Origin: JADHUC01 sp964617665
GTDB lineage: Bacteria; Planctomycetota; Planctomycetia; Pirellulales; Pirellulaceae
Direction of reading: 5' to 3'
Length of the DNA: 7,625 nucleotides
Assembly (NCBI GenBank): GCA_964617665.1
Contig: CAZUAH010000638.1
Span: 1 to 7,625 of the forward strand
In this document: in pieces, positions 1 to 4,282 of the stretch
Numbering within the stretch: position 1 is the stretch's first letter
How the letters are laid out: each line of letters starts with the position of its first letter
Notes under the pieces: model-generated
The model's database searches: none
Told to the model about the DNA's origin: nothing
The model's input: the letters and a program-made list of their open reading frames with translations, nothing else
Position numbers and translations under genes: made by a program

Positions 1-477
1 GAAACGAGGCCGTTGTTGCAGGGCGCGCGGCTAACCGCGTGGGAGTTGGCCCAGCGAGGCATCAAAGTCACGTTGATCTGCGATTCGATGGCCGCCCAAG
101 TGATGCGGGAAGGTCGCATTCAGGCCGTTGTTACCGGCGCCGATCGGATCGCAGCCAATGGCGATGTAGTTAACAAGATAGGAACCTACTCCGTGGCGCT
201 TCTAGCCGCTGCGCACGAGATTCCATTTTACGTGGTGGCACCCAGCAATACCTTTGACATGTCGCTTGCCAGCGGCGAGCAGATTCCCATCGAACGGCGA
301 GCTGCCGAGGAGATCACACACGGCTTTGGTCGCCAAACGGCACCTGATGGAATCGACGTTTACAATCCGGCCTTTGACATGACTCCGGCTCGTTACATCA
401 AGGCGATCATCACCGAGCGTGGTGTCATCTCTCCGGTAACGCCCGAGAATGTCCGATCCAACGTAGCGCCGGAGTAG
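1..477 (+). CDS. mtnA: S-methyl-5-thioribose-1-phosphate isomerase, C-terminal part (5' end outside window)
   Basis: This is the C-terminal 158 residues of MtnA, the cytosolic enzyme that converts 5-methylthioribose 1-phosphate to 5-methylthioribulose 1-phosphate in methionine salvage. The frame is open from base 1 and begins ETRPLLQGARLTAWEL, a signature stretch of the eIF2B-alpha/MtnA family, so the TTG codons at 13 and 16 are not real starts. The GADRIAANGD segment (fragment residues 46-55) carries the family's catalytic Asp (here D48), followed by NKIGTY (58-63) and the Rossmann-like strand FYVVAPSNTFD. The catalytic Cys of the family lies further upstream and is not in the window. MtnA is usually about 340-370 residues, so roughly the first 190-200 are missing. 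The stop is TAG at 475-477. The next gene is convergent, with 14 bases between the stops. The related eIF2B-like ribose-1,5-bisphosphate isomerase is an alternative, but the ETRPLLQGARLTAWEL wording fits MtnA better. Confidence 0.93.
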   Translation, partial: ETRPLLQGARLTAWELAQRGIKVTLICDSMAAQVMREGRIQAVVTGADRIAANGDVVNKIGTYSVALLAAAHEIPFYVVAPSNTFDMSLASGEQIPIERRAAEEITHGFGRQTAPDGIDVYNPAFDMTPARYIKAIITERGVISPVTPENVRSNVAPE

Positions 478-491
478 ACGCCTGACGTAGA

Positions 492-1841
492 TCACTTCTT
501 GCTCTTCCAGTATTCGGCCAAGTCCTGTTTCGTGTCTTGAAGGATCTCGCTGATGGCTCCGCGATCGGCCGCGGAGAGGTGTGAGAAGTCCTCGTCGGCT
601 TTCCCTTGGGCCAGGATTTCCCGGAGCCGATCATAGACGTGGTGCTTCACCTGATTCGGCAGGCCGTCAAACGCTTCTGAGTAGATCAAGTAGCTACACG
701 GATACTTGAACAGGCGTCGCTTCAAGTCAAACTCGCGCAACGACCTGCCTTCGGTATCACGCGGCCCGCGCAAGGCGAATTCCTTGGCAAAGGCTGATGT
801 GCCCTGCATGGCATCTGTCAATTCTGCCTCATCGACGAACAGCATGTACTTCAGCAATTTCTCGCCGGAATTCGCGATCCGACGCTTGATGGACGGGCCA
901 AGGTGATCGGCGGGCTCGCCGAGCATTTCGTTCAGCACTGCTGCATCGCGAAGTGCACGTCGCGTGTCGTAGTTGGCGCGCGTGATCAGGTTGTGCATGT
1001 CCGTCTGGTGTTCCAATACCATCAAAGCCACGATGTCGCTGTGAGGCGTTAGGTAGGGCGATGCGTTAACCAGTTTGCTCAACTGCTTCAAGTTGGCATG
1101 AGTTTCCATGTCCAGCTTTTCGGGATTACTTGAGTCCGACGAAATGGCGTTTCCCATATGACGCTGCGCGCCGTGAGTTCCCGTCACATACCAACCACCC
1201 CATCGTTCTACGAACGGGCTGCTGTGATTCGTGCGAAAAGTTCCCGCGTCAAAATGCGGCTGGCCCGTCGGCGAGGGATACACCGATCTGACCAAACTGC
1301 CCGGTACGTCCCTGGTGCGCGAAGACGCATGGCAGCTCAGGCAGTCGCCGCTGTCGCGCGCGAATCGTGGACTTTCGGATTCCTTCTGGGCGAGTGTGTA
1401 GAAGATCGTTCCTTGCTGAGCGTCGACCGAAGAGACCTCAATCACGTCGCCGCCTTGCACCCAACCGATGTAGACATCGTCGCCAAAATAAATCGCTCGC
1501 GGAGCTGACGGCGATATGCGAGCAAGTTGGAAGCTGGTTTTCGAAAAAACCAACATCTGACTCGACGGTGAAATGTCCAACGATCGCAGAACGGACTTCA
1601 GATAGCCATGCTTCGCGTCGAATTCCAGCGTCGCGTTGCCTTCGTCGAGCGTTTTCTGCAGTCGCGCCACGGGATCATTGACTGGCGCCTTGGAGTAGCT
1701 GATGGGCTCCTGCTCGAAAAACGACTGGCCCAGGGTGACTCGGCAAGTTGGACCAATCGCAGAAATCGCGATAGGAAAGAAGATGACTATGCCTGCCAAG
1801 ATGCGCCGACGTTTCAACATTGGACATTGGTGCTTGATCAT
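492..1841 (-). CDS. Exported mono-haem c-type cytochrome-like protein of unknown function
   Basis: This is a 449-residue protein with a basic n-region (KRRR at 10-13) and a hydrophobic stretch at about 14-30, so it is exported or membrane-anchored; no clean AxA cleavage site is visible. A single haem c motif, CLSCH (C167, C170, H171), sits mid-protein. Around it are segments that look well ordered: YIGWVQGGDVIEVSSVD (124-140), FRTNHSSPFVERWGGWYVTG (202-221), SPYLTPHSDIVALMVLEHQ (261-279) and MHNLITRANYDTRRAL (282-297). Several His and Met residues in these could supply the sixth haem ligand, but which one cannot be told. I recall similar uncharacterised planctomycete proteins; I know of no assigned function. 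The start overlaps the stop of the preceding small gene (TAATG), which suggests translational coupling, and an AG-rich GAAGAGAA lies upstream. Met8 (base 1820) is an alternative start that gives a more ordinary signal peptide, but it lacks a visible ribosome binding site. The C-terminal 60 residues are charged and probably helical. Confidence 0.85.
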   Translation of the reverse strand: MIKHQCPMLKRRRILAGIVIFFPIAISAIGPTCRVTLGQSFFEQEPISYSKAPVNDPVARLQKTLDEGNATLEFDAKHGYLKSVLRSLDISPSSQMLVFSKTSFQLARISPSAPRAIYFGDDVYIGWVQGGDVIEVSSVDAQQGTIFYTLAQKESESPRFARDSGDCLSCHASSRTRDVPGSLVRSVYPSPTGQPHFDAGTFRTNHSSPFVERWGGWYVTGTHGAQRHMGNAISSDSSNPEKLDMETHANLKQLSKLVNASPYLTPHSDIVALMVLEHQTDMHNLITRANYDTRRALRDAAVLNEMLGEPADHLGPSIKRRIANSGEKLLKYMLFVDEAELTDAMQGTSAFAKEFALRGPRDTEGRSLREFDLKRRLFKYPCSYLIYSEAFDGLPNQVKHHVYDRLREILAQGKADEDFSHLSAADRGAISEILQDTKQDLAEYWKSKK

Positions 1842-2032
1842 TAGGCATTCTCTTCGTCTTCGTTGTCTGCCTTATCCTCGTGCAACGTCTCGTACTGATC
1901 CGTCAGCATTGTCGGGCAGACTTCCTCGGCGCCGCACTGTTTGCAGACGATTCGGACCACGTCTGTTCCGCCGATCTTGATGTCTTCTTGGCGGCACATG
2001 TCGAAGAGTCTCTTTAGATGTGCACAACTCAT
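1841..2032 (-). CDS. Small cysteine-rich, probably zinc-binding protein (63 aa)
   Basis: This is a 63-residue protein with five cysteines and one early histidine: C3, H5, C13, then CKQCG (C30, C33) and C39 in EEVCP. The CxxC plus flanking Cys/His arrangement suggests a small zinc ribbon or similar metal site, although this is read from spacing only and not from a recognised family. The tail from about residue 49 is strongly acidic (HEDKADNEDEENA) and probably disordered. There is no signal peptide, so it should act in the cytoplasm. The ATG is supported by a good ribosome binding site (GGAG, 7 bases upstream). Its TAA stop shares one base with the ATG of the haem protein gene, so the two are almost certainly made from one message. 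A role in making, loading or regulating the cytochrome is possible but is only guilt by association. That it is a real gene is likely, because of the RBS, the coupling and the patterned cysteines. Confidence 0.78.
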   Translation of the reverse strand: MSCAHLKRLFDMCRQEDIKIGGTDVVRIVCKQCGAEEVCPTMLTDQYETLHEDKADNEDEENA

Positions 2033-2039
2033 ATCAAAG

Positions 2040-2043
2040 CTCC
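2040..2043 (-). promoter_or_regulatory. Ribosome binding site of the small Cys-rich gene
   Basis: On the minus strand GGAG stands 7 bases before the ATG at 2032-2030. It fixes this start, since there is no in-frame upstream codon with comparable support. Confidence 0.6.
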
Positions 2044-2059
2044 GTCTGTCAGCATTTCG

Positions 2060-2065
2060 ATTCTA
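2060..2065 (-). promoter_or_regulatory. Candidate -10 element for the Cys-rich/cytochrome unit
   Basis: The minus strand reads TAGAAT (5 of 6 to TATAAT), 27 bases upstream of the ATG at 2032, which would give a leader of about 20 bases that still contains the GGAG site. The -35 position at 17-base spacing (CACCCA) does not match the consensus, so an alternative sigma factor or an activator would be needed. Weak evidence. Confidence 0.25.
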
Positions 2066-2066
2066 A

Positions 2067-2102
2067 TCGCGACGCCACAACCTGGGTGGTTGCGTTTCGC
2101 GA
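2067..2102. repeat. Imperfect inverted repeat upstream of the Cys-rich/cytochrome unit
   Basis: Left arm TCGCG-ACG-(CCA)-CAACC and right arm GGTTG-CGT-(TT)-CGCGA pair over 13 base pairs, with unpaired CCA on one side, TT on the other, and the loop TGGGT. Its right end contains the perfect 10-base palindrome TTTCGCGAAA (2095-2104). It overlies the region where a -35 box would lie if TAGAAT at 2065-2060 is the -10, so it may be an operator. It could also be a chance dyad. Confidence 0.35.
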
Positions 2103-2321
2103 AAGTGGGGTCTGGTGTTGGCGTAGTACGTGAACCAACCGGTGTCACACGAGTGAGTATATTCTATCGGTACGAAGTGCTAATGACACGGGTACGGGCG
2201 CCGACATCTTGTCTAGAGAGGGCTCAATACAGCCTAAACTGCGACCAAGGCCAGACAACATGCGAGCAAATGCCCCAACAGACGATCGGAATAGCCCTCT
2301 ACCCATCTTTCTTGCGGCGGG

Positions 2322-2351
2322 TTGGAAAAACGTGTGGTTGTTTGTTATGGT
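2322..2351 (+). promoter_or_regulatory. Weak sigma-70-like promoter candidate for the ThuA gene
   Basis: TTGGAA (2322-2327) and TATGGT (2346-2351) are separated by 18 bases and each match the consensus at 4 of 6 positions. A transcript starting just downstream would have a leader of about 55 bases. This is the best pair I could find before the ATG at 2413, but it is not strong. Confidence 0.22.
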
Positions 2352-2403
2352 GGTTCTACCGGAATGCCGGAGACAGTACTGTGAATCGACACCCAGAATC
2401 AGC

Positions 2404-2408
2404 GAGGT
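2404..2408 (+). promoter_or_regulatory. Ribosome binding site that fixes the ThuA start
   Basis: GAGGT lies 4 bases before the ATG at 2413. Together with the signal peptide that begins exactly there, it argues against the upstream in-frame TTG at 2209. Confidence 0.55.
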
Positions 2409-2412
2409 AGCC

Positions 2413-3438
2413 ATGACTACGACGAATGCCGTGCCGAAGGTGCTTGCAGTCCTTTCATTAGTAGCCTGCGTGTTGACTGCCTCGCAGTCTCGTGCCGACG
2501 ATCCGTGGGTCGTTTACGAGGGAGAAGATGGACCGGGCAAAGGCAAACACATTGTGCTGATTGCAGGCGACGAAGAGTACCGATCCGAGGAAGCCATGCC
2601 CATGCTGGGTCGAATTCTGGCGGTGCGTCACGGTTTCAAATGCACCGTACTGTTTTCGATCAATCCAGATGATGGAACGATCGACCCCGTAAACCAGACC
2701 AACATTCCTGGCCTCAAGAGCCTGGAAACAGCCGACATGATGATGATGTCTCTGCGTTTCCGTGAGCTACCGGATGAAGACATGAAGTATATCGACGACT
2801 TCGTGAATTCCGGCAAGCCGATCATGGGCCTGCGCACCTCGACACATGCTTTTGCCTACAAGCGAAACGCCAACAGCCCCTACGCCAAATACCATTTCCG
2901 TAGCAAAGAGTGGCCTGGTGGTTTCGGCCAACAGGTTTTGGGGGACACTTGGATCAACCACCACGGACACCACAAGGTGGAAGCCACGCGAGGCGTGATC
3001 AACGAGACGTACAAGGACTGCCCGATCCTGAAAGGCGTCAGCGACGTTTTTGGGCCGACCGATGTGTACGGCATCAAGAACTTGACTGACGATGCCAAGG
3101 TACTGATGTGGGGACAAGTACTCGAGGGTATGAATCCCACGGACAAACCCGTCGACGGGCCAAAGAATGATCCCATGATGCCTCTGGTCTGGCTGAAGGA
3201 CTATACCGGCGAGAAGGGAAAGACGTCTAAGGTGATCTGCACCACCATGGGCGCTTCGGTGGATTTGGAGTGCGAAGATCTGCGCCGATTACTCGTAAAC
3301 TCCTGCTACTGGGCCCTGGGGCTGGCAGACCAGATTCCAGAGAAATCTAACGTTGACTACGTGGGTAAGTATGAGCCCACCTTCTACGGCTTCGGCAAGT
3401 TCAAACCTGGCTTGAAGCCTTCGGACTTGAAGCTGTAG
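2413..3438 (+). CDS. Secreted ThuA-like domain protein
   Basis: This is a 341-residue protein of the ThuA-like family, a class I glutamine-amidotransferase-like fold named after a trehalose utilisation gene and very common in planctomycetes, often near sugar oxidoreductases; its chemistry is not settled. Residues 1-28 are a signal peptide (hydrophobic core VLAVLSLVACVLTA, likely cleavage after SRA28, mature start DDPWVVYEGEDG), so it acts outside the cytoplasmic membrane. The domain runs from about 45 to 310: KHIVLIAGDEEYRSEE (45-60) is the first strand and loop, ADMMMMSLRFRELPD (107-121) the second, and GKPIMGLRTSTHAF (135-147 region) the nucleophile-elbow-like strand. A His cluster HHGHH (183-187) and CTTMGA (276-281) follow. 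No classical Cys nucleophile is evident at the elbow, as is usual in this family. It stands alone: divergent from the cytochrome unit and convergent with the sigma gene. The start at 2413 is chosen for the RBS and signal peptide. The substrate is unknown. Confidence 0.88.
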   Translation: MTTTNAVPKVLAVLSLVACVLTASQSRADDPWVVYEGEDGPGKGKHIVLIAGDEEYRSEEAMPMLGRILAVRHGFKCTVLFSINPDDGTIDPVNQTNIPGLKSLETADMMMMSLRFRELPDEDMKYIDDFVNSGKPIMGLRTSTHAFAYKRNANSPYAKYHFRSKEWPGGFGQQVLGDTWINHHGHHKVEATRGVINETYKDCPILKGVSDVFGPTDVYGIKNLTDDAKVLMWGQVLEGMNPTDKPVDGPKNDPMMPLVWLKDYTGEKGKTSKVICTTMGASVDLECEDLRRLLVNSCYWALGLADQIPEKSNVDYVGKYEPTFYGFGKFKPGLKPSDLKL

Positions 3439-3606
3439 TCTCTGATCAACGGCAACGCATATCAAGTTAGCACTGCGCTTGGCGTCCCGAAATCCGCTGG
3501 GATCGTCAAGCCGCGGCCAGCAGCGTTCGACGGGAACGATTGCTCATGCCTAATGTGGTGTTCATTCGTTCGCCTACTCCACTGGCGGCGTTCACCAAAT
3601 CTTGAG
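3439..3606. other. Convergent spacer between the ThuA and sigma genes
   Basis: These 168 bases separate two stop codons. I see no convincing terminator: the best dyads are GCTGG/CCAGC and GAACGA/TCGTTC, each with a loop of 16 bases or more and no T-run. A short minus-strand frame covers part of it but has no RBS or recognisable domain. Confidence 0.5.
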
Positions 3607-4254
3607 CTAGAGCACAGGGTTCACGAGTCTGCGCATCCGCGTTCTTGCCCGATAAAGTCGACTGCGCACCGTGCCAATATTGACGCATAGGATCTCTGCA
3701 ATCGCTTCGTAGTCATACCGTTCGACCTCACGCAGCACCAGAATCGTACGATGCTCTTCACTTAGTCCGGCGAGCGCTGCGGTGATCAGGGGGCCGCGTT
3801 CTTCGCGCAACAGTTTGTCCATGGGCGAGTCGCCTTGGTCTGTCGGTTCGTTCGCTCCCAGTTCGCGTCCTATATCAAGCGACATCCTCCGTGTTTTCCA
3901 TCGCAGATAGTTGGTCGCGAGATTGACGGCAACTCGATAGAGCCAGGAATAGAAGGCACAACTCTGCCTGAATCTGCCCAACGTTACAAAGGCCCGAACG
4001 AATGTCTCTTGCACGATGTCTTCGGCCTCCGCCGGACAGCCGACAATGCAGACGATCGTGTTGTACAGACGGTCGCGGTACCTGTTGACCAATTCGCCGA
4101 ACGCTTCCGTGTTTCCCTGGAGAGTCTCCTGGATCAAATCCGCTTCGTGCGCCCGCGATGATACGGAACGGCCGTGACGGTCCTTTCTCGCATCATGCGC
4201 ACGCGAATGCCGCCTTCTCGCATCGTGAGAATCTGGATAGGTCATAGACCACAC
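3607..4254 (-). CDS. ECF-type RNA polymerase sigma factor
   Basis: This is a sigma-70 family factor of the extracytoplasmic function group (about 212-215 residues), which directs RNA polymerase to a dedicated promoter set. Region 2 spans about 49-120: NTEAFGELVNRYRDRLYN, then AEAEDIVQETFVRAF (75-89) and FYSWLYRVAVNLATNYLRW (101-119). Region 4 spans about 155-211: LSEEHRTILVLREVERYDYE (164-183), then the helix-turn-helix AIAEILCVNIGTVRSRLYRA (184-203). There is no membrane segment or extra C-terminal domain. The annotated start is a GTG at 4254; the ATG at 4245 (MTYPDSHDA) is as likely, and neither has a clear RBS. The first 36 residues are Arg/His-rich and precede the usual sigma start (ADLIQETLQGN), so they may be an extension or not translated. 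It lies 28-37 bases behind the subtilase gene on the same strand, which suggests cotranscription. No anti-sigma gene follows; the next gene is convergent. Confidence 0.92.
   Translation of the reverse strand: MWSMTYPDSHDARRRHSRAHDARKDRHGRSVSSRAHEADLIQETLQGNTEAFGELVNRYRDRLYNTIVCIVGCPAEAEDIVQETFVRAFVTLGRFRQSCAFYSWLYRVAVNLATNYLRWKTRRMSLDIGRELGANEPTDQGDSPMDKLLREERGPLITAALAGLSEEHRTILVLREVERYDYEAIAEILCVNIGTVRSRLYRARTRMRRLVNPVL
4185..4227 (-). repeat. Short in-frame direct repeat in the sigma gene 5' end
   Basis: The plus-strand words TTCTCGCATCATG (4185-4197) and TTCTCGCATCGTG (4215-4227) differ at one base and are 30 bases apart. On the coding strand they give the repeated peptide HDAR (SHDARRRH and AHDARKDRH) in the basic N-terminal extension. 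It is in frame, so the protein could have grown by duplication of a ten-codon unit. Confidence 0.6.
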
Positions 4255-4256
4255 GC

Positions 4257-4271
4257 AGCCGAAGCTCGGCT
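4257..4271 (-). other. Small hairpin between the subtilase stop and the sigma start
   Basis: AGCCGA and TCGGCT form a 6-base-pair stem with a 3-base loop, ending 2 bases before the GTG start. An AG-rich run (GAAAGAAG) lies on its far side, so folding would bring a weak ribosome binding site closer to the start, or else hinder initiation. No T-run follows, so it is not a standard terminator. Confidence 0.35.
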
Positions 4272-4282
4272 TCTTTCAGAAT

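Larger units (their letters stand above)
2033..2412. other. Divergent intergenic region (380 bases)
   Basis: No gene is supported here. Open frames crossing it have no coding character, and the long frame entering the ThuA gene from a TTG at 2209 is better explained by the ATG at 2413. The region must hold the promoters for both the leftward Cys-rich/cytochrome unit and the rightward ThuA gene. It contains an imperfect inverted repeat (2067-2102), a small dyad at 2117-2139 (GTTGG ... CCAAC with CGTAGTACG inside), and weak promoter candidates at both ends, listed separately. Confidence 0.7.

Noticed and set aside
478..491. A terminator between the convergent mtnA and cytochrome genes
   Set aside because: Only 14 bases separate the stops, and I see no stem or T-run; any terminator must lie within the coding ends.
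492..1841. Lipoprotein export of the cytochrome through C33 (GPTC)
   Set aside because: The residues before C33 do not fit a lipobox, as Thr is at the -1 position and Pro at -2.
2209..2412. In-frame upstream extension of the ThuA protein from TTG
   Set aside because: The added 68 residues have no domain character, and the ATG at 2413 has both GAGGT and an immediate signal peptide.
3506..3688. A 60-codon minus-strand frame overlapping the 3' end of the sigma gene
   Set aside because: It overlaps the conserved sigma region 4 in another frame, lacks an RBS and shows no known motif. Its end, SRRTLLAAA, resembles the start of a Tat signal but is at the wrong end.
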